Shown here: positions 9,065 to 17,800 of the stretch, piece by piece
Layout: every line of letters starts with the position of its first letter
How positions within the stretch are numbered: position 1 is the first letter of the stretch
DNA from: Sphingomonadales bacterium 32-65-25
GTDB taxonomy: Bacteria; Pseudomonadota; Alphaproteobacteria; Sphingomonadales; Sphingomonadaceae
DNA: 64,000 nt
Assembly: GCA_002280855.1 (NCBI GenBank)
Contig: NCEU01000005.1
Location: 186,001 to 250,000 of the forward strand
Reading direction: 5' to 3'
Program-made: the position numbers and the translations under genes
The notes under the pieces: generated by a model
Database searches by the model: none
Told to the model about the DNA's origin: nothing
The model's input: only the letters and a program-made list of their open reading frames with translations

Positions 9065-9271
9065 ATGACCGCGAAAAAGGCCTTTCCCCTGCGGCTCGAT
9101 CCGGCCCTTCACGAGGCGCTGGAACGGGCCGCAGCGGCTGATTTGCGCAGTCTCAATGCGCAGATCGAGGTGCTGTTGCGCGAGGCGCTGGCAAAGCGCG
9201 GCGTGAAGGTGGCGGTGACGCCAGGGCCAAAGCGCGGGCGCCCCCCCACATCTGAATCGCCTCAGGACTGA
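9065..9271 (+). CDS. Arc-like ribbon-helix-helix DNA-binding protein
   Basis: A 68-residue protein with a ribbon-helix-helix core. The beta strand KKAFPLRLDPALHEALERAA and the helices RSLNAQIEVLLREALAKRG match Arc/MetJ-type DNA binders. A basic, proline-rich tail (PGPKRGRPPTS) is AT-hook-like. It lies 7 nt after the SPFH gene, a pairing I recall from other sphingomonad genomes, so it may regulate that gene or act with it. No toxin gene is adjacent. The last 10 nt overlap the 3' end of the convergent CCA-adding enzyme gene. Confidence 0.8.
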   Translation: MTAKKAFPLRLDPALHEALERAAAADLRSLNAQIEVLLREALAKRGVKVAVTPGPKRGRPPTSESPQD

Positions 9272-10455
9272 ACGGCAGCGTCCAGCAGCGCGGCGACCGT
9301 TTCCGTATCGTTGGGGAAACCCGCCGCCACCCAGGCCCGTTCGAACGCACCCAATCGCTTTGCCACTTCCGGTCCGGGTGTGACGCCGCGGGCGATGATG
9401 TCCTTGCCTGTCGCCGGTGGGCGGGGGCGGTGCCAGCCGATCAATGGAACAGCAGCCTTCGCATCACCGGCAATCAGCAACCGGTCGATCACCGCCTCGC
9501 CGCCATCCTTGTAGGCCATCGGCCAGTATGGCGCCGGCCCGGCCGGCTGCACTGCCGCCACCAGCCGGATGCGCTGCGCATTGGAGAGCTTCAGCCGCGC
9601 GCCAACCTCCGCCGCCACGCGCGTCTCACCGGCGGGCAGCAACGCCGCCAGCCGGCGCTCCCAGGCCGGCGACAGGCCAGCAGTGGCTTCGGCCACGATC
9701 GTTTGCACCAGCAGCGGCAGGCGGGCCACATCCAGTTCCGGCAGCACCGGGCGGAAGATCCCGGCTTCCAGCATCAGCGCCAGCGTCGCCACCGGATCAG
9801 GCAGCGCCAGCAGCAGGCGCAATTCCATGGCGATGCGTTCCCGCGACAGCGCCATCAGATCATTGGCGCGGGCGGTGCAGGCTGCGAGCCCGTCGGCATC
9901 CACTTGCCCCGCAAAACGCGCGGAAAAACGGAAGAAGCGCAAGATGCGCAGATGATCTTCGGCAATGCGCTGCAGCGGATCGCCGATGAAGCGCACCCGC
10001 CGCTCCGACAGGTCATCCAGGCCGCCCCAATAATCATCGATCACGCCGTCCGGCAGATGGGCATAAAGCGCGTTCACGGTGAAATCCCGCCGCGCTGCAT
10101 CCTCGCGCCAGTCATCGGTGAAGGCGACCTGCGCATGGCGGCCAAAGCTCTGAACGTCGCGGCGCAGGGTCGTCACTTCCGCGACCAGATCATGCCCCAC
10201 CACCGTTACCGTGCCATGCGCGATACCGGTGGGCACGGCTTTCAGGCCGGCGGCCTTCACGCGCTTCATCACCTCGTCCGGCGCAAACCGCGTTGCCAGA
10301 TCGATATCCGCCCCGCCCAGCCCGAGCAGCCCGTCGCGCACTGCGCCGCCGACCAGCCGTGTCTCGCCAGTCTCAGCCTCAAGTGCGCTGAGCAACGCGG
10401 TCCCCGCTGCTGTGGCAGCCCAGGTTTGCGGCGGTAGAGTTTGGGGCAGGCTCAC
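9262..10455 (-). CDS. cca: CCA tRNA nucleotidyltransferase
   Basis: Adds or repairs the 3' CCA of tRNAs. The 397-residue class II enzyme has the nucleotidyltransferase motif LVGGAVRDGLLG with DIDLATR carrying the two catalytic aspartates. RRDFTVNAL and the nucleotide-recognition segment EDHLRILRFFRFSARF follow, then a helical tRNA-binding body. There is no HD domain, in keeping with the length. The start is GTG at 10455, overlapping the TGA of the upstream NUDIX gene (GTGA), so it is translationally coupled as the last gene of a DUF1285-NUDIX-cca operon. Confidence 0.93.
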   Translation of the reverse strand: MSLPQTLPPQTWAATAAGTALLSALEAETGETRLVGGAVRDGLLGLGGADIDLATRFAPDEVMKRVKAAGLKAVPTGIAHGTVTVVGHDLVAEVTTLRRDVQSFGRHAQVAFTDDWREDAARRDFTVNALYAHLPDGVIDDYWGGLDDLSERRVRFIGDPLQRIAEDHLRILRFFRFSARFAGQVDADGLAACTARANDLMALSRERIAMELRLLLALPDPVATLALMLEAGIFRPVLPELDVARLPLLVQTIVAEATAGLSPAWERRLAALLPAGETRVAAEVGARLKLSNAQRIRLVAAVQPAGPAPYWPMAYKDGGEAVIDRLLIAGDAKAAVPLIGWHRPRPPATGKDIIARGVTPGPEVAKRLGAFERAWVAAGFPNDTETVAALLDAAVQS

Positions 10456-11045
10456 AGCGTCTCCAGCCGGCGCGACAGGGCAACGATCATGCCGGCAGTG
10501 GCGCCCCAGATATAATGGCGATCATGGCGGATCGACCAGTAATGCCGGGTCTGGCCCTGCCATTGGCCGCTCTGGCGCAGATGGTTGGCGGGATCGAGGA
10601 CATGCGCCAATGGCACATGGAACAATTCGTCCACCTCGTCCGGATGGGCGCGCAGGGTCAATCCGGGCGGCACCACGCCCACCACTGGCGTCACCAGATA
10701 GCCGGTGCCGGTGCGATAGGGATCGAGCGTGCCCAGCACCTGCACTTGGCTGCGCGGCAGGGCCACCTCCTCCTCCGCCTCACGCAGAGCGGCCGCCACG
10801 GCATCGGCGTCCTCGGCATCCTGCCGCCCGCCGGGAAAGGCGACCTGGCCGGGGTGGCGCTTCAGGTTTGCGGTGCGGCGGGTGAACAGCAGTTGCGGCG
10901 CGGCTTCATCCGAAATCGCCATCAGCACGGAGGCCGGCGTCAGCGCAGCAACCGGCGGCGGGCCGGCGCGGTCCAGATCCCAATCGCCGTGCGGACGCGG
11001 CGTGAACGGCCCGCTGAGCAGGGAGCGCACGCGTTCAAGCGGCAT
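10452..11045 (-). CDS. NUDIX hydrolase, CoA pyrophosphatase type
   Basis: A 197-residue NUDIX enzyme. The Nudix box is GGRQDAEDADAVAAALREAEEEVAL, preceded by LKRHPGQVAFPGG, the arrangement of CoA pyrophosphatases (NudL type) that cleave CoA to 4'-phosphopantetheine and 3',5'-ADP. The aspartate in place of the first box glutamate is common in that group. The start at 11045 (MPLERVRSLL) overlaps the end of the DUF1285 gene by 11 nt. The stop overlaps the cca start. The substrate is inferred from family resemblance only. Confidence 0.88.
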   Translation of the reverse strand: MPLERVRSLLSGPFTPRPHGDWDLDRAGPPPVAALTPASVLMAISDEAAPQLLFTRRTANLKRHPGQVAFPGGRQDAEDADAVAAALREAEEEVALPRSQVQVLGTLDPYRTGTGYLVTPVVGVVPPGLTLRAHPDEVDELFHVPLAHVLDPANHLRQSGQWQGQTRHYWSIRHDRHYIWGATAGMIVALSRRLETL

Positions 11046-11604
11046 CGTCAATGCCCTGCATGAACGGAAAGAAGGCGCCGTCGCTCCACAAGCCGGGCGG
11101 CTCTGCGCCTTCGGCCAGCGCCAGATCGGCCAGGCGATAGAAGGTGGCGCGGTTGACCAGCGCATGGAGCCCGCCCCGCACGTGCAGATAGGGCCGCGGC
11201 GTGCCGTCGCCGCCAATCTGCACGTCCAGCATGTTGTTGGGGCCGGCGGCCACCACATCGTCGGTGTTCAGGCGGAACAGGATGCGCCGGGCTTCCCCCT
11301 CGCCCTCCCAATCGGCATCCACGGCGATGAACGGCGCATCCTCCACATCGATGTCGAGCTTTTCCACCGGCGTCACCAGCACATGGCTGCCATCGGGTTC
11401 ACGGCGCAGGATCGAGGAAAACAGCTGCACAAGTTCCTTGCGGCCAATGGGTGAGCCAGCGTGGAACCAGGTGCCATCGGCGGCAATGCGCATGTCGCTG
11501 TGGCCGCAATGGCTGGGGTGCCATTGTTCCACGGGCAGCCGCTTTCCGGCCCGCGACAGGGCGAGCAGTTCGGCAAAACGATCAGCAGGAGATTCGGTGC
11601 TCAC
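11035..11604 (-). CDS. DUF1285 domain protein
   Basis: A cytoplasmic protein of about 189 residues matching the DUF1285 family: PVEQWHPSHCGHSDMRIAADGTWFHAGSPIGRKELVQLFSSILRRE and a C-terminal half with YLHVRGGLHALVNRATFYRLADLA. The biochemical function is unknown. The GTG at 11604 has AGGG a few bases upstream and gives the family-like N-terminus. A TTG at 11622 would add six residues. It is first in an operon with the NUDIX hydrolase and cca, a layout recurrent in alphaproteobacteria, which hints at tRNA or coenzyme metabolism without proving it. Confidence 0.82.
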   Translation of the reverse strand: MSTESPADRFAELLALSRAGKRLPVEQWHPSHCGHSDMRIAADGTWFHAGSPIGRKELVQLFSSILRREPDGSHVLVTPVEKLDIDVEDAPFIAVDADWEGEGEARRILFRLNTDDVVAAGPNNMLDVQIGGDGTPRPYLHVRGGLHALVNRATFYRLADLALAEGAEPPGLWSDGAFFPFMQGIDDAA

Positions 11605-11630
11605 GCGCCCTAGATAGGGCAAGACGCCGT

Positions 11631-12158
11631 TCAGGCAACCTTGGCGGTGCGGGGCGGGTTGCCGCTGGCGGCTTCCACCCAGGCGATGCGCGGCAGGCCC
11701 GTGGTGGGCCCACGCAGCAACAGCCGATCATGATCGACCGGGCCAGGTAGTTCCCAGTGCCGCGTTGCTGCCGCCGAAAAGCCGAAGCGGCCATAAAAGG
11801 GCGCATCGCCGATCAGCAGCACCGGCGGACTGTCGGCCGCATCAAGCGCGGCCAGGCTGGTGCGCATCAGGGCAGAGGCGATGCCCTGCCCTTCGCGCGC
11901 TGCCGCCACCGCGACCGGCCCGAGCAGGATCATCGGCTGCCGCGCGCCGCCCACGCTTTTCAAACGGATCGGCCAGCATTGCAGGCTGCCCACCAGCGTA
12001 TCGCCTTCCATGGCCACAAATGAGAAATCACCAAGCACCTCGGCCCGATCCCGCAGGCGATAGGCGGTGCGGTTGCGGCGCGCCGGGCCGAACCGATCGT
12101 CGAGCAGGGAGTCGATGACGGGCTGGTGCCCAGGCGCCAGCGGAAGGATGGTGATCAC
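11631..12158 (-). CDS. GNAT family N-acetyltransferase
   Basis: An acetyltransferase of about 175 residues (COG3153-like). It shows the N-terminal strand ITILPLAPGHQPVIDSLLDDRFGP, the central beta4 strand MILLGPVAVAAA followed by the acetyl-CoA loop REGQGIASALMRTSL (Q/RxxGxG/A), and PVLLIGDAPFYGRFGFSAA. The substrate is unknown. The GTG at 12158 is chosen because family members begin just before I(T)I-PL. A TTG at 12197 would add 13 residues. The DUF1285 gene follows 26 nt downstream, so they may share a transcript. Confidence 0.82.
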   Translation of the reverse strand: MITILPLAPGHQPVIDSLLDDRFGPARRNRTAYRLRDRAEVLGDFSFVAMEGDTLVGSLQCWPIRLKSVGGARQPMILLGPVAVAAAREGQGIASALMRTSLAALDAADSPPVLLIGDAPFYGRFGFSAAATRHWELPGPVDHDRLLLRGPTTGLPRIAWVEAASGNPPRTAKVA

Positions 12159-12316
12159 AGGAACGACGGCTTTCTGCAAAACGGGCGACAAACGCAAGCG
12201 GGCACTGCACCATACGGCGCAGTGTCAGTTTCGTCGTCCAAGTCGAAGAAGATGCGTCATGGCCGGCGTTTTATCAGCCGGTCGATGAACACGCAATGGA
12301 TTGATCGGCCTTAGGA

Positions 12317-12874
12317 TCAGTGCAGGCGGCGGTCGAGGCCGGCGATGGCCTCGTCGGTCAGCCGGGTTTGCAGGTCCTTGTCGGCACGCGCGGCGATGAT
12401 CGCGGCGGCGGCCTTGGTCACCTGGGCGGCGACTTCCGCCTTCAATTCTGCCGTCGCGGTGCGTTCGGCAGCAGCGATGCGGCTGGCAGCGGCAGCGGTG
12501 CGGCGCGCGATGGCGTCGCTGGCGGCGGCTTCGCTGGCCTTCACCAGATCGGCGGCTTCGGTCTGCGCGCGGGCACGGATGGCGGCGGCGTCCGATTCGG
12601 CGGCAGCCTTGGCCGCCTGCGCGTCAGCCAGCAGCTTTTCAGCTTCGGCGCGCAAGACGGCGGCTTCGTCGAGCTGCTTCTTCACGCCGGCAATGCGGTC
12701 GTCCAGCGCCTTGGCGATCAGCGACGGCGCCTTGAACACCACCACGGCCAGCACGATGAAGATGGCAACGCCGGTATAGACCCAGCCTTCGGCACCAACG
12801 CCCAGCAGCGTCGGTTCGGCGTGATGGCCGCCGTCTGCCTGGGTTTCTGCGGTGTGGACCTGTTCTTCAGCCAT
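12317..12874 (-). CDS. atpF: F0F1 ATP synthase subunit b
   Basis: Peripheral-stalk subunit linking F0 to F1. The 185-residue product has a short polar N-terminus, one transmembrane helix (VYTGVAIFIVLAVVVF, about residues 32-47), the conserved step to KAPSLIAKALDDRIAGVKKQLDEA, and a long alanine-rich coiled coil to the C-terminus. It is the last gene of the F0 operon atpI-atpB-atpE-b'-b and follows b' after 9 nt. F1 genes are absent, as expected for alphaproteobacteria where F0 and F1 are separate operons. Confidence 0.92.
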   Translation of the reverse strand: MAEEQVHTAETQADGGHHAEPTLLGVGAEGWVYTGVAIFIVLAVVVFKAPSLIAKALDDRIAGVKKQLDEAAVLRAEAEKLLADAQAAKAAAESDAAAIRARAQTEAADLVKASEAAASDAIARRTAAAASRIAAAERTATAELKAEVAAQVTKAAAAIIAARADKDLQTRLTDEAIAGLDRRLH

Positions 12875-12883
12875 GATCGATCC

Positions 12884-13360
12884 TTAGCGGGCCGCGATCG
12901 CTGCCGACACGTCGGCAGGGGTGATCTCGATGCCCACCAGCTTGGCAACGGCTTCGCTGGTCAGTTCGGCAACAGTGGTTTCAAGGCCAGCGCGAGCACT
13001 GCCCAGCGCCAGTTCCAGCGAAGCAGCAGCCGCTTCGGCATCCGCATCAAGGCGGGCGCCAAGGGCCTTCAACTGGGTGTCGCTGGCCTTGGCCGCGGTT
13101 TCACGGGCCTGGGCCACCGCCGCCTGGGCGGCATCGCGAGCCGCCTTCATGGCGGTTTCATGATCCGCGCGCAGCGTATCTGCCGCGCCCTTGGCCGCTT
13201 CGGCCCGATCCAGATCGCTACCGACCTGCGCTTCACGCGCATCGATCACCTTGCCCACCTTGGGCAAAGTCGGCCGCACCACAGCGAAATAGAGCAGCGT
13301 GAAGATCACGCCGAACCAGAACAGCTGCGATACGAAACTGGCAGGATCAAATTGTGGCAC
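12884..13360 (-). CDS. atpG: F0F1 ATP synthase subunit b'
   Basis: Second, divergent b-type stalk subunit (b', often called atpX or atpF2) that pairs with b. The 158-residue product begins MPQFDPASFVSQLFWFGVIFTLLYF, a typical b' membrane anchor, followed by VVRPTLPKVGKVIDAREAQVGSDL and an Ala/Glu-rich coiled coil. The start is GTG (13360). It lies downstream of atpE across a 70-bp spacer that contains a stable stem-loop. The gene symbol varies between annotation schemes. Confidence 0.9.
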   Translation of the reverse strand: MPQFDPASFVSQLFWFGVIFTLLYFAVVRPTLPKVGKVIDAREAQVGSDLDRAEAAKGAADTLRADHETAMKAARDAAQAAVAQARETAAKASDTQLKALGARLDADAEAAAASLELALGSARAGLETTVAELTSEAVAKLVGIEITPADVSAAIAAR

Positions 13361-13393
13361 GGATCATCCCCGGCTTTTCAGCGGTTAAAGGCT

Positions 13394-13420
13394 GGCGCCC
13401 GGTGATAGCCACCGAGCGCC
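13394..13420 (-). promoter_or_regulatory. Intercistronic stem-loop between atpE and atpF'
   Basis: Read on the minus strand, GGCGCUCGGUG pairs with CACCGGGCGCC as an 11-bp stem (one G-U pair in the middle) with a GCUAU loop. It begins 10 nt after the atpE stop codon. There is no T-run, so it is not a classical terminator. A hairpin here could protect the atpE message or attenuate the downstream b genes, matching the need for many more c subunits than b subunits; that role is inference. Confidence 0.6.
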
Positions 13421-13430
13421 AAAGCCGAAA

Positions 13431-13658
13431 TCAACCGAACGCCAGCGCCAGCGCGACAACGGCGGCGATCAGGCCCAGAGCTTCGGTCACGGCGAAGCCG
13501 AAGATCAGGCGGGCGCCGAGCTTGTCGGCAGCGGCCGGATTGCGCAGCGCGCCCTGCAGGAACATCCCGAAGATGAGGCCGACGCCGATGGCGGCGAAAC
13601 CTGCACCCATGGCGGCCAGGCCGGCGCCGATCAGCTTGTAAGCAGCAACAGTTTCCAT
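13431..13658 (-). CDS. atpE: F0F1 ATP synthase subunit c
   Basis: Proteolipid that forms the rotating c-ring. The 75-residue hairpin has two transmembrane helices joined by the conserved polar loop RNPAA (residues 39-43). The proton-carrying carboxylate is Glu59 in VTEALG. The surrounding residues do not show the extra polar ligands of Na+-type rings, so H+ coupling is expected. A strong GAGGAC ribosome-binding site precedes the ATG. Confidence 0.97.
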   Translation of the reverse strand: METVAAYKLIGAGLAAMGAGFAAIGVGLIFGMFLQGALRNPAAADKLGARLIFGFAVTEALGLIAAVVALALAFG

Positions 13659-13694
13659 TGTTCGTCCTCTACGGTGATCTAGTGGTTGAATTAA

Positions 13695-14435
13695 TTAGTG
13701 AAGATTGACGGCGTCGTTGAGATAGATGCTGGCCAGCAGCGCGAACACATAGGCCTGCACGACGGCGATCAGCAGTTCCAGCGCGGTGAGCGCGACGTTG
13801 ACGCCCAGCGGGATGATGCCCAACCCGATGTTGACGGCGCCCAGCGACACCACGAAGCCGCCGAACACTTTCATCAGCACGTGGCCGGCGGTCATGTTGG
13901 CGAACAAACGAATGGCCAGCGTGAACGGGCGCGACAGGAACGACAGGAATTCGATGGCAGCCACCAGCGGCGCCACGAACAGCGGCGTGCCTTCCGGCAG
14001 GAACAGCGAGAAGAAGTGCAGGCCGTGGCGGGCAAAGCCGACAATCACCACCAAAATGAAGACGATCATGGCGAGACCGAAGGTAACGGCGATATGGCTG
14101 GTAGGCGTGAAGCTGTGCACGAATGGCACCATGCCGATGAGGTTGCACGACAGCACGAAGATGAAGACGGCAAAGATCAGGGGAGCGTAGCGCAGGCCAT
14201 CCTTGCCGACATTTTCACGCAGCATGTCGCGAATGAAATCATAGAGCAGCTCAACAGCGGCCTGCATGCGGCCCGGCACCAGCTGCGGGCGGGCGGTGCC
14301 GATGAACAGGAAGGCCGAAACCGCCAGCAGCGTGATCAGCATCCACAGCGAGCTGTTCGTGAACGACAGATCGAAGCCGCCCGCGTTCAGCGGGACGATG
14401 GTTTCGATCTTGAACTGCTCCATCGGGTTGGCCAC
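13695..14435 (-). CDS. atpB: F0F1 ATP synthase subunit a
   Basis: Stator membrane subunit providing the proton half-channels next to the c-ring. The 246-residue product has five to six transmembrane helices. It carries the essential arginine in LAIRLFANMTAGH and the C-terminal ALELLIAVVQAYVFALLASIYL segment. The start is GTG at 14435 with GAGGAA about 9 nt upstream; the ATG four codons later (MEQFKIETIVP) is possible but worse placed. It follows atpI after 6 nt. Confidence 0.96.
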   Translation of the reverse strand: MANPMEQFKIETIVPLNAGGFDLSFTNSSLWMLITLLAVSAFLFIGTARPQLVPGRMQAAVELLYDFIRDMLRENVGKDGLRYAPLIFAVFIFVLSCNLIGMVPFVHSFTPTSHIAVTFGLAMIVFILVVIVGFARHGLHFFSLFLPEGTPLFVAPLVAAIEFLSFLSRPFTLAIRLFANMTAGHVLMKVFGGFVVSLGAVNIGLGIIPLGVNVALTALELLIAVVQAYVFALLASIYLNDAVNLH

Positions 14436-14441
14436 GGCCGT

Positions 14442-14744
14442 TTATTCCTCGTCCCGTTTGGCGGACTCTTGGTCCATCCGCTTCTGCCGGCGCAGCGACT
14501 GGGTAAGACCCGTCACAAACCCCAGCAACAACATCGTGATCAGACCCCAGGGGCCGGTTCCGGCCTGCCGGTCGATGAACCAGCCGATGAAACCGCCTGC
14601 CAGCATGGCGCCGATAAATTCCGACGCGGCCTGCCAGCCCTGATTTTCCTGCAACTTGGCGCCATCCTTCCGGCTCGGTTCCGCCGCCCGGGCCGCAGCA
14701 ATGCGGCGCGCGAGGCTATCCTCGTCGGTGGGTGGTTTGGCCAA
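14442..14744 (-). CDS. atpI: AtpI/AtpZ family ATP synthase assembly protein
   Basis: A 100-residue membrane protein with a polar N-terminus (RRIAAARAAEPSRKDGAK) and two transmembrane helices. The first helix is SEFIGAMLAGGFIGWFID, then the Gly/Pro turn RQAGTGPWGL, then ITMLLLGFVTGLTQSLRR. This is the pattern of AtpI, which assists c-ring assembly or Mg2+ supply. Start TTG (14744) has AGGGA 8 nt upstream; no ATG fits. First gene of the F0 operon, about 80 bp downstream of the TTGACA promoter. Confidence 0.88.
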   Translation of the reverse strand: MAKPPTDEDSLARRIAAARAAEPSRKDGAKLQENQGWQAASEFIGAMLAGGFIGWFIDRQAGTGPWGLITMLLLGFVTGLTQSLRRQKRMDQESAKRDEE

Positions 14745-14823
14745 GGCGCAAATCCCTATGATCTTACTGCCTGCCGCATATGACAGACGGCCCCGCCAGC
14801 GATGCCGACAAGACTTGGCGCGC

Positions 14824-14852
14824 GTCCTAGATGCGGGGGGTGGGCCTGTCAA
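14824..14852 (-). promoter_or_regulatory. Probable sigma70 promoter of the F0 atp operon
   Basis: On the minus strand, a perfect TTGACA (14852-14847) is followed by a 17-bp spacer and TAGGAC (14829-14824) as a weaker -10. It lies between the smc stop (14898) and the atpI start (14744), which indicates that the ATP synthase operon need not depend on read-through from smc. Confidence 0.6.
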
Positions 14853-14897
14853 CCGTTGTGCAGTGCAACCTTGGTGCAATTGCGCGCGTTGTGACGG

Positions 14898-17800
14898 TTA
14901 CGCCATGGCCACCAGCCTCTCGGCGGTCTGCAGGTCAACGCTCACCAGCTGGCTCACGCCGGGCTCGCCCATGGTGACGCCGAACAGCCGGTGCATGCGG
15001 CTCATCGAAACGGCGTTGTGGGTGACGATCAGGAATCGGGTGGCTGTCTCAGCCGCCATCCGGTCGAGCAGGTCGCAGAAACGTTCCACGTTGGCGTCAT
15101 CCAGCGGCGCATCGACTTCGTCGAGCACGCAGATCGGGGCGGGATTGGAGAGGAACAAGGCGAAGATCAGCGCCGTCGCCGTCAGCGCCTGCTCGCCGCC
15201 GGAAAGCAGCGTGAGCGATTGCAGCTTCTTGCCCGGCGGCTGCGCCATGATTTCAAGGCCGGCTTCGAGCGGATCATCGGATTCGATCAGCGCCAATTGC
15301 GCCTCGCCGCCGCCGAACAGATCAGAGAAGAGCGTGCGGAAATGGCCATCGACAGCGGTGAACGCCGCCTGCAACCGCTGCCTTCCTTCGCGGTTGAGGC
15401 TGCCGATGGAGCCGCGCAGGCGGGCAATGGCGGTATCAAGCTCGGCCTTTTCGGACGTGGTGAGCAGTGCCTGTTCTTCCAATTCCTTCAGCTCGATATC
15501 CGCCCGCAGATTGACCGGGCCCAGCCGATCGCGTTCGGCGGTGAGCGCATCGAGTGTTTCGGCCAGTGCCGTCGGATCGCCGGGTTCGATGCCGAAGCCG
15601 AAACGGCCGGGCAGCAGCGGCGGCGGGCATTGAAACCGCTCACCGCACAGGCGTTCCAGTTCGAGCCGGGCGGCATCCTGATGCTCGGCCTCGGCGCGGG
15701 CGGTGGCGCGCAGTTCGCGGGCTTCGCCAACATCCGCGTCAGCAGCGCGAGCGCGGGCGGAGACGGCGTTCAGGGCAGATTCGGCGGCGGCCAGCCGGTC
15801 AGCCGCAGTGGCACGGGCGGTGTCTGCGGTTTCGGTGACGGTAGCGAGACCCGCAAGATCGGCGGCAATGGCACGGGCGCGGGCGGCAAGGCCGGCGCGT
15901 TCGTCCTCGGCGGCTTCGCGGCGGTTGGCGAGTTCGCTGCGCTGGCCGGCGCTGGCGGCGATTCGGCGCTGCCAATCACCCTGTTCCGCCTGAATCGCGG
16001 CGCGGCGGCGGCCGGCGGAGTCGGCATCGCGGCCGGCAGTGTCCACGGCGGCGCGCGCGGTGGACAGCGCGGTGCGGGCGGTGTCATTGCCGGTTCGGGC
16101 TGCGGCCAGCGCCACCGACAGGCCGGCGAGTGCATCGGCCGCCGGCACGGCCGCGCGCGCCGTTTCGGCTTCGGCCACCAGCCGCGCTCGGTCGGCCTCG
16201 GCCTGGGCGGCGGAAGTCTTCAGGCTGGATTCCTCGCCGGCGGCGCGGGCCGCCGCGGTTTCGGCTTGCGCCAGCCGGCCGCGCGCTTCGGTGAGCAGCC
16301 GCGCCGCCGCGTCGCGGGCCTGACGGGCGGCGCGCTCGGCCGCAGCAATGGCGGCGGCAGCAGCTTCTGCGTCGCGCAATGCTGCGCTCGCCTTTTCAAC
16401 GGTGCCGGCAGCGGCCTGACGTTCGGCCTCGAGTTCGGCGGCGCGGCGACGGGCGCGCAGGCGGGCGGCGGCGGCATCGGTGCGGCCACCCGAATCAACC
16501 AGCCCATCCCAGCGCCATAATTTGCCGTCGCGGCTCACCAGCCGTTGGCCGGGCTTCAACGCGGCCAGCAACGGCGCATCAGGCGCGGCATCAACAACGC
16601 CGGTCTGCGCCAGCCGGCGCGCCAGTTCGGGCGGTGCCTGCACCTGGCCGGCCAATGGCACAACGCCCGCCGGCAATGCCGGATCGTCAGCCGCCACACT
16701 GCCGGCAAAGCGGCGCGGCGCGGTGGAGCTGGCGGGTCCCGCTTCCATGTCTTCGCCCAGCGCGGCGGCCAACGCAGCTTCATATCCGGCAGCAACGACC
16801 AGTTGATCGGCAATGCGCGGGCCCTTGCCCTGATCAGCCGCCAGCCGGCGGGCCAACGCCTGGGCTTCGGCCTCCAGGCTGGCCAGCGTGGCGCGGGCGG
16901 CGGCCAAGGCGGCGGCGGCTCCGCTGCGCGCCGCTTCTGTGGCGGGGCGGGCCGCTTCGGCTTCGGCAACGCCGGTTTCGCAGGCAGCAACATCAGTCTG
17001 CGCCTTGGCCACGGCCGCGCGGAACGGTTCCAGATCCGGCGCCGGGGCCAGCCGTGCCAGCCGTTCGGCCAGATTCCGTGCTTCAGCCTCGGCGCGGGTG
17101 GCGCGGGCGGTGGCCGCGGCAGCGGCATCACTGGCGGCGCGGGCAGCCGCTGCCGCCGCCGCATGAGCCGCCATCGCATCAGACAGGGCGGTTTCGGCGG
17201 CCAGCGCGGCGGCTTGCGCCAACGACAGCCGTTCGGCCAGCGCCGGGCGCTCTGTCGCCAGCGCCGCCAGGCGTTCGGCCAGTGCGGCGTCTTCAGCCGC
17301 CAGCCGCTCACCTGCGGCGGCGGCATCATCGGCAAGGGCGGTTTCGCGCGCCGCGTCGCGGTCGATACTGGCGATGCTGGCGGCCAGCGCGGCATCGCGG
17401 CGGGCCAGTTCCTGCGCTTCGGCGTCCAGCAAGGCGCGGCGCTGGCGCAGGGTCTGGGCGGCGGCTGCCGCTTCCGCTTCAGATTGGCGCAGCGCCGGCA
17501 GCGCGGCATTGGCATCGGCGGCTTCGGCCGTGAGCTGCGCTGCCAGCCGTGTGCGTTCGGCGGCCAGGGTTTCGGCAGCCACCGCGGCCTTGCGGGCGCG
17601 TTCGCTCAGCGCCACGGCGGTGTGCCAGCGGGCGTGGATCAGCGCGGCCTCGCCATGGCGGATACGGTCAGAGAGGCTGCGGTACCGTTCGGCAGACTTG
17701 GCTTGCCGGCGCAGTGTTCCCGCCTGCGTTTCAAGGCCCCTGATGACATCGTCCAGCCGCGTCACATTGGCTTCGGCGGCGCGCAGGCGAATCTCGGCCT

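Noticed and set aside
9065..9271. Toxin-antitoxin pair involving the Arc-like protein
   Set aside because: The ribbon-helix-helix protein looks like an antitoxin, but the neighbour is an SPFH membrane protein and no toxin-sized gene is adjacent.
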